NCBI GenBank assembly: GCA_020055645.1
Contig: CM034549.1
Span: forward strand, 9,079,501-9,143,500
Source: Tomocerus qinae
Lineage: Eukaryota; Arthropoda; Collembola; Entomobryomorpha; Tomoceridae
Direction of reading: 5' to 3'
DNA: 64,000 nt
The first letter of the stretch is position 1, and every line of letters begins with the position of its first letter. The position numbers and the translations under genes were made by a program. The notes beneath the pieces are model-generated. The model saw nothing but the letters and a program-made list of their open reading frames with translations, ran no database searches and was not told where the DNA came from. Of the stretch, positions 1-10,667 are shown in pieces.

Positions 1-1049
1 GTATGAGTATTGTAGGAGTAGAAATTGCGGTTATTGATGCATAAAATGTGCATATAACGCATAATTTAACTCAATATGCATAGGTTTATATGTAATATAT
101 ATAAATGGAAATTTACTTCATTGTTTATAATAAGTTGCAACCAATTCCAAAAGTCATGATGCATTGAAAACATACTGCCTAATATATTTTCGTACAAATT
201 TGCATTAGTAATTCATGAATGAATGAAATATCATCGGTTGAAGTGTGTAAGCAGCCAACTTCACTTTTGCTGTATGCAATTTTATGCACAGGCGAAACAT
301 TGCAATTTAACTCAGAATTAAGCTAAAAGTAAGTAGGAAGAGTAAGTAGTTTTCCAGATTTTATGTAATGTCCCATCATAAAATATAGAGACTGATTATT
401 AGGTTCAAATGTTCATGTACAACTGTTTCAATTCCGCATGAGATGAAACTCTTTTGACATTAGAGTATTTATAAAGACCGATTGTAGTATGTGACACTAT
501 AAGCATTCCAATATCATATTATGCCCAGATAAATACTAAATATCAATGAAAATACCATTTTCAATATAGCTCAGTAATTATAATTTTGACAATAAAGATA
601 TTTCGAATTGGATTCACTAATATTGAAGAAGATGGATACAGATTAATAAGGAAGTTTAAAAAAACGAATTACTCGATGGACAATCACAAAAAGTAAACTG
701 AATTAATTAGCAAGTTGTAGCAAGATTTTCTGAAGAGCAATAATTAAATCTCATTGGTGAAATAAGCTATCTGTGAAGAGAATCGTGAAGATTTAATTCT
801 TTAACTGAATCAATCAGATTACAAAATTGATAAGATGATGTATGCATTGATAAGAAGAATTGCTCCTGTTCTAGTGGTCATTGTTTGCATTAATATTTGT
901 ACATATGCATACAATGCAATATTTGTACAGGCTTTGTTAACTGTAGCAGATCGCATGATATTCGTTTAGCCGGTAAAGATCAATGAAAGCCTATATCACG
1001 AATTATGTAATAGCATCGTAAATGCATTTCCAGATATGCGACGTGCGTT
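1..1049. other. Gene-free AT-rich flank
   Basis: I see no coding exon, RNA gene or clear repeat structure here. Base composition is AT-rich like the rest of the window. The stretch ends exactly where the inverted end of the large element at 1050 begins. Confidence 0.5.
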
Positions 1050-1157
1050 CACTAAAGTAAAGTCCCAGACCTTTTTCTTTCAGCCACCCCAAAGTAGAGT
1101 TGGGATCGATTTCAGACCAAATCACACGTTTTATTGCATTATACCATAAAGACAATG

Positions 1158-1731
1158 CACTCTTAGAAGTCCACGTTAAAATAGACCAACGTTGTTCCGA
1201 AAATGTTATTTTTAACGTTATAAAGAGTCAAGCTAACATTAAAATAATGTAGCTTGACTTTTCAAATAACATTTTATTCACTGTCAAGTATATTTCACAT
1301 AAATTCATGTGAAATTAACATTTTTAAACTGTAATTCAAGTTACAGTTTTCATAATGTTAATCATAACATTATATCCCGTCAAAATAACGAAATACAATG
1401 TTAACCATAATCCATGCAAATCAAATATATACAGCTAAGTAGCCCCATTTCTCTCAAGAACAGTTACAGTAGAGTGGTAGTAGGCTCCAGTAACAGGTTC
1501 GAAGGTAAGGAGTACGTTTCCTACGTTGGAATTTTTTGGCATTGCTTACATTATATACTGTTAATTTTTTACATAAACTAATGTAAATTATTAACTTTCC
1601 ATAATGTTACATTATCAACATTATTCAATCATGTTATTTTAACAAAAACTAATGTAGGACAAAAAAACAGGAGAAATGACTTGAAATCACGTTGATTTTA
1701 ACCAAATCTCATGTAAGGATTTGTAAGAGTG
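1158..1731. mobile_element. 574-bp hairpin-rich insertion in left inverted end
   Basis: The right arm of the surrounding element preserves the empty site (GACAATGACAATCG in the same sense), whereas the left arm is split here. The insert begins CACTCTTAGAAGTCC and ends with the near reverse complement GGATTTGTAAGAGTG, a 15-bp inverted end with two mismatches. A TG dinucleotide is duplicated at the borders. Inside are consecutive stem-loops around 1228-1261, 1289-1313, 1328-1349 and 1352-1373, with stems of about 8-13 bp and small loops. No reading frame is supported. It is therefore a short non-autonomous element younger than the host arm; its superfamily is unknown. Confidence 0.6.
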
Positions 1732-1933
1732 TGACAATCGATAAACTAATTAAAGTAAATCAAAAAATATTAGGTTTAGCCAAGATTTCAATATACCATA
1801 CACATAATAGTCATAACGCTATAAAGTATAAAACAATGTTCCCCACTTGGGGAGCCCAAATGAAAATATGGAGATTGATGACTCATATGACCTCTAGTTT
1901 CTGACATACGACCCATCATGCCACAACTACTAG

Positions 1934-2620
1934 TTACTGAGAAAGTTCGTTGAAGTATTCCTCGTACGTGTATGCATATGTATTCCTAAGGTTAGACTCG
2001 ATAGCTGTTTTGTTTTTGAGAAGGGTATCTAGGGCAAGCAACTTAAGAGCATCCACCATCTCCGGACTTCCTGAGAGGCACTGAGAAATAGCTCCGAACA
2101 TACAAGCACCATCTCGTGGGACGTCAATCTGAATAAATTCATCCTTTAAATGTGCAGGTAAGGAATTTTCTTTAAGGTCATGTTTATCAATAAATGGTTT
2201 GCCCCGAAGTTCTGGATTGTACTGTACGCTTTGAAAGTTTCTACGGAGCGCTGAAATCATAGCAGAATGATCTGCTATAATTTTTTCTGCCTCTGCAATT
2301 AATCGAGATTGTTCCTCCGTGACTTTTTTTCTCATTTTTCCCATTTTAATTCTAATTTTTTCTCTTAGTATATACATCACAGATTGACTGATCGCTGATA
2401 ATTGATTTAATGTTTGGGTTGAATAAACTTGTGCCTCGGCGTTTAGGTTTTTATCAAAATCAACCTTGTCTTGAGTGTCCCTATCTAAATCTAGCAGTTC
2501 CTTCTCGATTTCTTGATCAGATTTTTGCTTCGGTGAAAATTGAGGAACCTCTTTGACAACATTTTCTTCGACGTCTTTATCCACATTTAGCAGTTCATTT
2601 TCTATTTCATTATTAGATTT
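1934..2620 (-). pseudogene. OTU-like cysteine protease reading frame, truncated
   Basis: About 217-229 residues are open, with no in-frame ATG near the 5' end, so the start is unknown. The N-terminal half is charged and coiled-coil-like, and contains a roughly 17-residue internal duplication of the type KSxxEIExELLxxDxD. Towards the C-terminus is IDVPRDGACMFGAISQCLSG, matching the OTU core in which Asp and Cys of D-G-x-C are catalytic. OTU enzymes normally need a His over 80 residues further on. Here the frame stops after ..EEYFNELSQ at the TAA inside the TIR/168-bp repeat motif, so the His-containing strand is absent. OTU domains are deubiquitinases and also occur in transposable elements. 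The context points to a transposon-borne, C-terminally truncated and probably inactive copy. Confidence 0.65.
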
Positions 2621-3339
2621 TTATGTGATTCTAATTTTATTTCTTGTGGTCTCACCTGAAACGATCAACAATTCTTTAACCATTACAATTTATTATTGAT
2701 ACTAGTAGAAATTAGCCTAAATATTTTACTTTCATTTGCATTTTTCAGCTGCTCATACTTGTCCATTTCGAGAAAACATGAGTGACAACAACAACAATAA
2801 GTAGTTTACTAGTGTACAAGCACTGGGGTGCTCAAACCACAAAGTTAATTCTGAAATAAGATTAATGGAAAGGAGATGCTCTTGACATACATCTTTATGT
2901 CCTTTCCAATATGTTTTTAAATCGGCGCAAAACAAACTTAAGCGCATTTTAGCATACATATACATGCTGATTGCTAATAATGTCCACAAAGTCTAGGCTC
3001 TCTACCTCCTAAACGGAGGCTGCTACGAAAATGAGAGAGAAGCATCATTAGAAGGAGAAGGAAATCTCCTACAAAACAGGGACGATATTGAACCCCTTGA
3101 AATTTTGAGTTCGCTTCTACTCTTATATATTAATGCTCATCTATTTCTGTGCATACTATACACAAAAAGCAAAATTCATTATTTAACAAATAAAACAGCT
3201 ACAATTTACTAATTACTAATGAGGTACCCACTATCTTTATAATCAGTCCTCGACTGTGAACAAACTAATTAAATATACAATTGGCTGGATACAATTCAGA
3301 CTTCAGACAATACCTCACTGAAGGGCTAATATAAGCAAT

Positions 3340-3640
3340 TCGATCCATCGCAAAACAGAGGGAGTTGGTTATTTTTTCAGGTGTCCCGACAGCCAAAATA
3401 AAATGAAGCCGATGATTAGAATTTTCGGTTTTTACGTATTTCTCTTACCCGATAAATATTATACGGGTCTTACAGGTGACATACTTGGTTGCCCGGATGC
3501 CAACTGAGTTCCATTGAAAATTTAGTGGGTAAGAGAAATACCTAAAAACCAAAAACTCTAATCATCGGCCCCATTTTAGTTTGGCTGTCAGATCGCCTGA
3601 AAAAATAACCTACCCCCTTTGTTTTTCTATGATTCAATCC
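3340..3640. mobile_element. Foldback/MITE-like element, about 300 bp
   Basis: The left half (AAAACAGAGGGAGTTGGTTA.., continuing through CAGCCAAAATAAAATGAAGC) is repeated in reverse complement on the right (..TAACCTACCCCCTTTG), with arms of roughly 100-130 bp. The innermost shared part includes CCGATGATTAGA and its complement, plus GGTAAGAGAAATAC with its complement. No ORF is supported. Borders are approximate because similarity fades outwards. Confidence 0.6.
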
Positions 3641-3914
3641 AGGAAAGATATAAATGCAATGATATAATATTAGTACTTTGTGTTGACCTAATAGTGCAAA
3701 TAAATATAAATCGCCCTAAGGTCAAATAATTTTGAAATAAACTCAGCCAAACATCTTTAGAAAACAATGACAATTTTGAATTTATAGCCTTCAAAAATCA
3801 TTTTCTCAGACTGCATTCGTATTTCACCTCTGTCTACATGGAAAAACCCCATTGAAATACTGAAAACACCTAAGGCAAACACCTATGCAGAACTGGGTTT
3901 CAGGGGGCTAACAT

Positions 3915-4452
3915 TTCATATAAATCACGGAAAAACGGAGGATGAAAGGGCCTTTTTTTCTAGACCCGAAAGTCAAAGTAAAATGTAGCCAAAGGTTGGG
4001 AGACATAATATTATACAGTTTACAGTTATCAAGGAGTAGTAACATGCGGGTAACCATATGTGTAAGACCATTTATATATTGTCCAATTTTCAACTAAGCT
4101 TTCAGAATTTAGTCGCCGTACTCATGCATGGCTAGGGTGACTAAATTCTGAAGGGTCGAGCCCATTTAAAAGTGGATTTGGATTTACACATACGTCACCT
4201 GTTTAATACATAACTGGCAATAGACATGAAAAACCGAATTTAAAAATTTGTAAAATTCGGTTTTTTTCATGTCTGTTGCCCGGTATGTATTAAACAGGTG
4301 ACGTATATGGTTACCCGCATGTTACCGGAGACATACTCCTTGATAACTGTAAACTGTACGTCATGTCCCCCAACCTTCGGCTACATTTTACTTTGCCTTT
4401 CGGGTCTAGAAAAACAGGTATTTCACCCTGTTTTTCCGTGGTATATATAGGT
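3915..4452. mobile_element. Foldback element with internal hairpins
   Basis: Arms of about 150 bp start near CACGGAAAAAC (3926) and end near GTTTTTCCGTG (4440). They share the landmarks CTAGACCCGAAAG, AAAGTAAAATGTAGCC and ACATGCGGGTAACCATAT in opposite sense. The centre holds two further independent hairpins: CAGAATTTAGTC with its complement GACTAAATTCTG at about 4104-4154, and GACATGAAAAA with TTTTTCATGTC at about 4223-4275. The 61-codon open frame in one arm is a by-product of the repeat. No target duplication could be fixed. Confidence 0.6.
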
Positions 4453-5082
4453 ATATCTTAAATATATATTCGCGCGTAACGCGAAAATGGGGTAAAAATT
4501 GCAAAGAAACGCGCGGAGCGAGAAATTGCTATTTTGAGAAGAAAACCTTTTATCTTGGATTTCGGGGGGCGGCGCGAGCCCGTAAAGCCCATCCCTCAAA
4601 ACATCTATGTCCTAAGGTAAATTTGTCTTCATTAGGGCAGTCAAAGTAGAAATAATATTAAAGTTGTCCGTCACTCTAATTTGGGCGAGCTTTCTGATAT
4701 GGCTTGTGGTGGTAAACTACGGATTGACATACTCCAATAAAAATAAATAAGTGTAAAATTCGGGTGTTAATAGGGGAGTGGTGCACATTATTTTCACCCC
4801 CGTATGTATTTTTCATAATTTTCAAATTTGTTTTCATAGTTACTAAACTTAGTAACGAGACATCTAGTTGTTCCTAACAGGCTTTCATTATGTTCTAGCG
4901 CTTCAGCTTATTTGACTGACTGACAAGGGGACAAGTACAGGCAGTTTATTCACTGAGCCCCAGTTACAGTTTGTTAAATCACGAAGAACATATGATACAG
5001 ATTATATCCGACTTCCTTTACAGCAACCGAATCAACTCAAAAACCAATAGACTTACAAGAAAGTTTAAATAGGCAAACAGAT

Positions 5083-5653
5083 AGTCCACAATCCCCTGCA
5101 TTCGGCAAGAATATTTGTAACATATTAGTAGTAATCAAAAGTAGAATCGAATCCGATTTGATTTACTTTTTTGCATCAAAACTGCGTCTGCTCATGCGCG
5201 AACAAGAAAATCGTATCGTTCTCATCGGAATTTTTTGAATCGTCTCCTGGGACGATTTAGATTCGGATTAGAAAGATTTTGGTTGGAAAATCGCAGGTTG
5301 TTATGGGGACAACCACACTTTTTTAGCTAAACTCAAGGTGAGTGAAATTGTTATGGGGACAATTACCATGACAATTTTACTCACCTTGGTTAAGCTGTAA
5401 AATATCATTACTTTTGTTATTGAATCGTCATAGTTGTCAAATTATTTTAATCAGAGCACTCAAAAGATATGTTGGATTTGATCCATTTTCTTCAATCTGA
5501 ATCTAAATCAAATCCGATTCGATTTTACTTTTGATTACTACTATTGGTCCAATCTGGAGATGTAAACGTTTTCGTGTGGAAGTTGCAATTAATCGCAACT
5601 ACAGTAAAAGTTTAAAATATTCTTTCAGAACCGAATGCTGTGGGTTATGGAGT
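5083..5653. mobile_element. Outer foldback element (nested pair)
   Basis: The left end AGTCCACAATCCCCTGCATT(CGG) is matched in reverse complement by the right end CCGAATGCTGTGGGTTATGG. Inner similarity continues through AAGAATATTTGT and its counterpart AAAATATTCTTTC. The middle is occupied by the inner element at 5126-5543, so the outer one is older. Non-coding. Confidence 0.5.
5126..5543. mobile_element. Inner foldback element inserted in 5083-5653
   Basis: The ends are TAGTAGTAATCAAAAGTAGA and a near-perfect reverse complement finishing GATTACTACTA. The arms share AATCGAATCCGATTTGATTT over about 40 bp. Its core (about 5322-5401) is another palindrome, CAAGGTGAGTGAAATTGTTA facing CAATTTTACTCACCTTGG; that palindrome recurs at 60641-60757. 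This gives three nested layers of inverted repeats within 570 bp. Confidence 0.6.
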
Positions 5654-6620
5654 ACTTAGTTATTATTATTCCTACTCAATGATATCAATCCTCTCATCTA
5701 ATATCTGAAAATCGTGATTTGACCTTTTGGGTTCACTTTTAGGATTTTGTAAAGATACCAAAAAGAAAGAGAAGAAAAATATCTAGTGAACGTAGAGGTT
5801 ACTTTTCTCAATTACAGCATTAGTAACGACTACCGATGTAATGTATCTGTCTCACAGGCTCTTTTGCAGAAAATGACTCAACTTTTTATTTTCAAAAATC
5901 AAAAAATACTATTTTACTTCCATTTAAAAAATTCTAAGGACTAGGTTCACTAGATAGTAAGTCGAAGAATCTTCAATTTCGAATTTGGGTTCGTACACCT
6001 ACTTACAAATTTAACCTACTTTTCTCATTTTTCGTAAAATTGCCAACCCTGAAACTAGAGTCAATAAAATTGTCCGTATAGTCTATTTTGTAGGAAATTT
6101 CGGCCTCTTTCTAATGATGGTTCTTTCATTTTCGTATCAACCTCCGCGTTTAGAAGCCGTGTTGTCGTACTTATACTTATATGGATATAAATAAATAAAA
6201 TAAATAATAGGCAAATAAATTATTTTAGGTTTAAGAACTCAAAAACGGTTTTTTTAAAACGGGTTTTCGCTGCTGATTATGCATATGTGAGAAAGGCATA
6301 TTTATTTTTCATATGAGAGAGTAGAATATTCAGATGGGCTTTTTTGAGAATCTCTAACTTCAAATAATATCCTCTAAGGATCTTAACTTACTGAACCTAG
6401 GAAGATGTGTAAATGCCAAAAAAGTCACATTTAAATAAACTTTTAAGTCGCACATTTTAAATAAATGTCCTCTCAAAAATTGAACTTTGAAACCGCAATA
6501 TCTTCAATACAAAGATGGAAAATGTCAAATTTTCGACGGGACTTCTCTTAAAAGAGATCTTGTGAATTTGTTGGGTATTTACACTTCTTCTTAGGTCCAA
6601 TATGTTCAGATCCTTAGTGA

Positions 6621-8234
6621 CTAGTAGTTGTGGCATCATGGGTCACATGTCAGAAAGTAGAGGTCATATGAATCATCAATCGCCATATTTTCATTTAGGC
6701 TACTCAAGTGGGGAACATTGTTTTAGAGCGGTTTGAATATAGTAGTATAGTTACATATAATATTTTTCAATAACTTATAACTATGTAACTAGTAGTTGTG
6801 GCATCATGGGTCATATGTCAGAAAGTAGATGTCAAATGAGTCATCAACCTCCATATTTTCACTTTGCCCCTCGAAGTGGGGAACATTGTTTTAGAGCGGT
6901 TTGAATATAGTAGTATAGTTACATATAATATTTTTCAATAATTTATTTCTCAGTAACTAGTAGTTGTGGCATCATGGGTCACATGTCAGAAAGTAGATGT
7001 CATATAAGTCATCAACCTCCATATTTTCATTTTGCCCCTCTAAGTGGGAAACATTGTTTTAGAGCGGTTTGAATATAGTAGTATAGTTACATATAATATT
7101 TTTCAATAACTTATAACTATGTAACTAGTAGTTGTGGCATCATGGGTCATATGTCAGAAAGTAGATGTCAAATGAGTCATCAACCTCCATATTTTCACTT
7201 TGCCCCTCGAAGTGGGGAACATTGTTTTAGAGCGGTTTGAATATAGTAGTATAGTTACATATAATATTTTTCAATAACTTATAACTATGTAACTAGTAGT
7301 TGTGGCATCATGGGTCATATGTCAGAAAGTAGATGTCAAATGAGTCATCAACCTCCATATTTTCACTTTGCCCCTCGAAGTGGGGAACATTGTTTTAGAG
7401 CGGTTTGAATATAGTAGTATAGTTACATATAATATTTTTCAATAACTTATAACTATGTAACTAGTAGTTGTGGCATCATGGGTCATATGTCAGAAAGTAG
7501 ATGTCAAATGAGTCATCAACCTCCATATTTTCACTTTGCCCCTCGAAGTGGGGAACATTGTTTTAGAGCGGTTTGAATATAGTAGTATAGTTACATATAA
7601 TATTTTTCAATAATTTATTTCTCAGTAACTAGTAGTTGTGGCATCATGGGTCACATGTCAGAAAGTAGATGTCAAATGAGTCATCAACCTCCATATTTTC
7701 ATTTTGCCCCTCGAAGTGGGGAACATTGTTTTAGAGCGGTTTGAATATAGTAGTATAGTTACATATAATATTTTTCAATAATTTATTTCTCAGTAACTAG
7801 TAGTTGTGGCATCATGGGTCACATGTCAGAAAGTAGAGGTCATATGAGTCATCAATCGCCATATTTTCATTTAGGCTCCCCAAGTGGGGAACATTGTTTT
7901 AGAGCGGTTTGAATATAGTAGTATAGTTACATATAATATTTTTCAATAATTTATAACTATGTAACTAGTAGTTGTGGCATCATGGGTCACATGTCAGAAT
8001 GTAGAGATCATATGAGTCATCATCCTCCATATTTTCATTTTGCCCCTCTAAGTGGGGAACATTGTTTTAGCGCGGTTTGAATACAGTAGTATAGTTACAA
8101 GTAGTATTTTTCAATAATTTATTTCTCAGTAACTAGTAGTTGTGGCATGATGGGTCATATGTCAGAAAGTAGAGGTCATATGAGTCATCAATCTCCATAT
8201 TTTCATTTAGGCTCCCCAAGTGGGGAACATTGTT
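6621..8234. repeat. 168-bp tandem array, ten units
   Basis: The landmark CTAGTAGTTGTGGCAT recurs at 6621, 6789, 6957, 7125, 7293, 7461, 7629, 7797, 7965 and 8133, exactly 168 bp apart. Units are nearly identical and differ mainly in two alternative segments (ATAACTATGTAACTAG versus ATTTCTCAGTAACTAG) and in a CCCCTCGAAGTGGGG / GGCTCCCCAAGTGGGG hairpin. The last unit runs straight into the right inverted end of the surrounding element, and one unit-equivalent in reverse orientation is present at 1840-1938. The array therefore looks like amplification of the inner part of the inverted end. No coding potential. Confidence 0.9.
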
Positions 8235-8471
8235 TTATACTTTATAGCGTTATGAATATTATGTGTATGGTATATTGAAATCTTGGCTAAACCTAATATT
8301 TTTTGATTTACTTTAATTTAAATGTGTGTTTGAATAACAGAGGGTCCAAAGTTTATCGATTGTCATTGTCTTTATGGTATAATGCAATAAAACGTGTGAT
8401 TTGGTCTGAAATCGATCCCAACTCTACTTTGGGGTGGCTGAAAGAAAAAGGTCTGGGACTTTACTTTAGTG

Positions 8472-8700
8472 TGAGGATGAGGATAGACAACAAACTTCAA
8501 TAATGAAACACATTTTCATATTGTCCCACTCACAATCCTACGTTATTGTAACGGTTACACTAGTGTGGCACCTATGTACGGATGGTCGAACTGGCAGGGG
8601 TAGTCAGTTGTACTAAATTACATGCAAAATTTTTCGAAATTTATTTGCAGTGGTTCTCCAGTTCTACTATAGCCACAGTCTTAATGAAGGGCTCAAAAAA
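8472..8700. other. Short spacer
   Basis: Plain AT-rich spacer between the large element and the stem-loop cluster. I see nothing in it. Confidence 0.4.
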
Positions 8701-8713
8701 AAGCTAAAAAAAA

Positions 8714-9068
8714 GCTACCACAAAAAATTTTTTTTGTGGTAGCCGTACTGATGTCCATTGCAAATCTCTCTATAAAAAGAGAGAGTTGTGAGGTGTTTCG
8801 TAAGCGAAAATGTACCTGGGGTGTCGCAACACATTGTACAAAACAATGTGAGACGGTTTACCCTTGGCGGAGCCAGGCATAAGCAGTGTAGTGCTTATGC
8901 CTGCTTGCCGTGCTTCTTCTGCCTTCTATACTACACTACTCACTCGGCTGCTGGCTGTCTGGACTGAGATGAGAAGACAAGCACTCTGCTTGCCTTCACA
9001 TTTCTTTCGTTCGTGCAAGTCATCCTTGCACCAACTTTTGCTTCTTGCGGCAGATTCATATATCTGCC
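8714..9068. repeat. Cluster of seven consecutive stem-loops
   Basis: Inverted repeats follow each other closely: GCTACCACAAAAAA/TTTTTTTTGTGGTAGC (8714-8743), TCTCTCT/AGAGAGA (8765-8784), CACATTGT/ACAATGTG (8830-8850), CAGGCATAAGCA/TGCTTATGCCTG (8874-8903), CAAGCA/TGCTTG with GAAG/CTTC outside it (8973-8997), GTGCAAG/CTTGCAC (9013-9031) and GGCAGAT/ATCTGCC (9049-9068). Loops are 3-6 nt. Stem sequences are all different, so this is not one repeated hairpin. Open frames across the region have no recognisable domain. Confidence 0.65.
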
Positions 9069-9073
9069 ACGTT

Positions 9074-9195
9074 ATTTCTAACAATCAGCATTTCATCGTG
9101 TCGCGTCCATCTACGACTACTCTGCCGTCGTCAATAATTTCTAACAATCAGCATTTCATCCTGTCGCGTCTACGACTACTCTGCCGTCGTCAATA
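9074..9195. repeat. 63-bp direct duplication
   Basis: ATTTCTAACAATCAGCATTT starts at 9074 and again at 9137. The two units also share CTACGACTACTCTGCCGTCG; the second copy lacks four bases near its middle. Confidence 0.8.
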
Positions 9196-9196
9196 A

Positions 9197-9765
9197 TAAC
9201 AGCAGTTAGCAGAATCTACACCCAAATAGACGTTTCCTACAATTCCAGAGGATATAACACAGGCAGGTACAGTAGTCATTTCAATACCTATTAACACGTG
9301 TTTTGATACTCATTACGTGATGTATAATATAGTTTGCATTGCATTACTTACTATTGATTTTAATACCCATGGAATTTTTATTAAAATTTGATTATTTGTC
9401 TTCCCTTCTATATTCTAGGTTCTTTTGGGTGGCTTTTCAACACGTGGAGTCAATAGTAATAGCAGTTTGCACAATCGACAACCAAATAGACGTTTCCTAC
9501 AATTCTAGAGGATATAACAAAGGCAGGTACAGTAGTCATTTCAATACCTATTAACACGTGATTTGATTATTATGACGTGATGTATATAGTTTGCATTGCT
9601 GTACTTACTATTAATTTTAATAGCCATAGAATTTTTATCAAAATTTGATTATTTGCCTCTTCTTCTGTATTCTAGGTTCTTTGGGGTGGTTTTCAACACG
9701 TGGAGTCAATAGTAATTCTGTTCCCGAAAAGTGAATGACTTCTACCAGAAAGGTAAGTACAATGT
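9197..9765 (+). repeat. Tandem exon-like modules, about 258-bp period
   Basis: The module AACACGTGGAGTCAATAGTA..AATAGACGTTTCCTACAATT is present about three times (9200-9270 partial, 9421-9535, 9677-9715 partial). Each is preceded by TTCTAG and two are followed by a GTACAG/GTAAGT donor-like site, so each copy looks like an exon between introns. One frame reads STRGVNSNSSLHNRQPNRRF-like residues, but two frames are partly open and neither is clean throughout. Part of the module also lies inside the transposon at 30544-30806, so it is dispersed. Either a duplicated exon of a decayed gene or transposon-internal sequence. Confidence 0.45.
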
Positions 9766-9842
9766 TTTAATTTGTAAACAAAATTATTAGTAATGCTTTT
9801 TTTTCTTCTGTGATGGTAATTTTATTACATTACCTTTTTTAG

Positions 9843-10221
9843 ACAAGTGCCCCCACGAACAGTGTGGAAAAGAATATGACCATGCACTACCAGAGCTCCC
9901 TGAATGTTGGCAATGGTGCGAACAATGCAAAATAGCTCCAGTTCGGCCGGGATACTTTCGATGTATCATTTGCAATGGTGTGTCTACTATAGGGAAGCGG
10001 TTTCAAAAAGGAATGCCAAGCAACAGGCCGAGAAACTTGAACTTTTCAAGTCGTTTCAACCATCACTAAGCGAACAAGGTTCAGAGTCGAAGAAGGGAAA
10101 GTTGGCCCAAGCAGCCGTTATCTCTCCCGTAGACTCCAATAGGAAGCCTAATGATGGATATGTGACTGACGGTGAGTTGGCTCTATTGGATGAAAATATG
10201 GAATTGGGTGGTGATAAGTAA
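9843..10221 (+). CDS. Cys-rich putative zinc-binding terminal exon, frame uncertain
   Basis: After a polypyrimidine tract and AG, the frame at 9848-10069 reads CPHEQCGKEYDH, then CWQWCEQC and YFRCIIC, i.e. closely spaced Cys pairs and His that could bind zinc, and stops at 10067-10069. A second overlapping frame runs to 10221 and ends with a protein-like tail (..DGYVTDGELALLDENMEL..). A single frame change between the two would make one longer reading frame, so this may be a broken gene or two alternative exons. I do not recognise the family. Upstream duplicated exon-like modules may belong to the same decayed gene. Confidence 0.3.
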
Positions 10222-10667
10222 ATTGTAGAGAAATACATGCATTTATTTACTCCTAACTTTTAAATGTTAGTCTTTGCTTTACTAGAATAAACATTAAATA
10301 GCCAAATTGCCGTTTTCAAAGTCTTGATTGCTAGAAATAATTACGCTGCGGTTTTCTCAAACAGTACATTAACGGATTCAAACATTTTAAGAATTAAATA
10401 AATTTCTGATCGCTAACCAACAGTTATTTCCTCGTCCGTAGGACGGGCTGCGTTTCTCGTACTTTCATAATTTTTTATAGAAATAAAATTTTTTCCTCGA
10501 TGAGTAACCAAGTTAGAAAGTCCTCTTTTTTTAAGCCATTACTTGTCTTCGTAGCTATCGTAGAATTTTGTATCTGCCGACACAAAGTTGAGCACAATAT
10601 TTATATGCTTGTGGAACGTTCTTAATGGACTTTTTTGAAAAATATTGCCTAATATATTAATTTTCAG
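10222..10667. other. Non-coding spacer
   Basis: AT-rich with no supported feature. It contains the putative splice acceptor TTTTCAG for the receptor relic that follows. Confidence 0.4.

Larger units (their letters stand above)
2621..6620. other. Interior of large element: nested repeats, no convincing gene
   Basis: Apart from the foldback elements annotated separately I find no supported coding exon. A minus-strand open frame at 2753-2989 has no recognisable domain. A relatively GC-rich patch at about 4470-4600 carries CG-rich words such as CGCGCG and GGGGGGCGGCGCGAGC, unlike its surroundings, but shows no coding or structural-RNA signature I can name. Confidence 0.4.
1050..8471. mobile_element. 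Candidate 7.4-kb element with long inverted ends
   Basis: The left end, starting CACTAAAGTAAAGTCCCAGA, is repeated in reverse complement at the right end, finishing at 8471. The match runs about 107 bp to the end of GACAATG at 1157, is broken by a 574-bp insertion, then resumes from 1732 to about 1938, matching 8133-8365 on the right apart from small indels. Between the ends lie a truncated OTU-protease frame (minus, 1934-2620), several nested foldback elements and ten 168-bp tandem units abutting the right end. No target-site duplication is obvious: left flank ..GTGCGTT, right flank TGAGGAT... Long inverted ends plus an internal protease frame suggest a DNA transposon or composite, but I see no transposase, so it may be a non-autonomous derivative. 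Two oppositely oriented copies of a dispersed repeat around unrelated DNA is the alternative. Confidence 0.55.

Noticed and set aside
4104-4154. Hairpin considered as a tRNA-like or structural RNA
   Set aside because: A single 12-bp stem with a long loop; no cloverleaf, A/B box or CCA-compatible acceptor stem.
6621-8234. CRISPR-like regular array
   Set aside because: Units are 168 bp and contiguous with no unique spacers; the setting is eukaryotic and the unit belongs to a transposon end.
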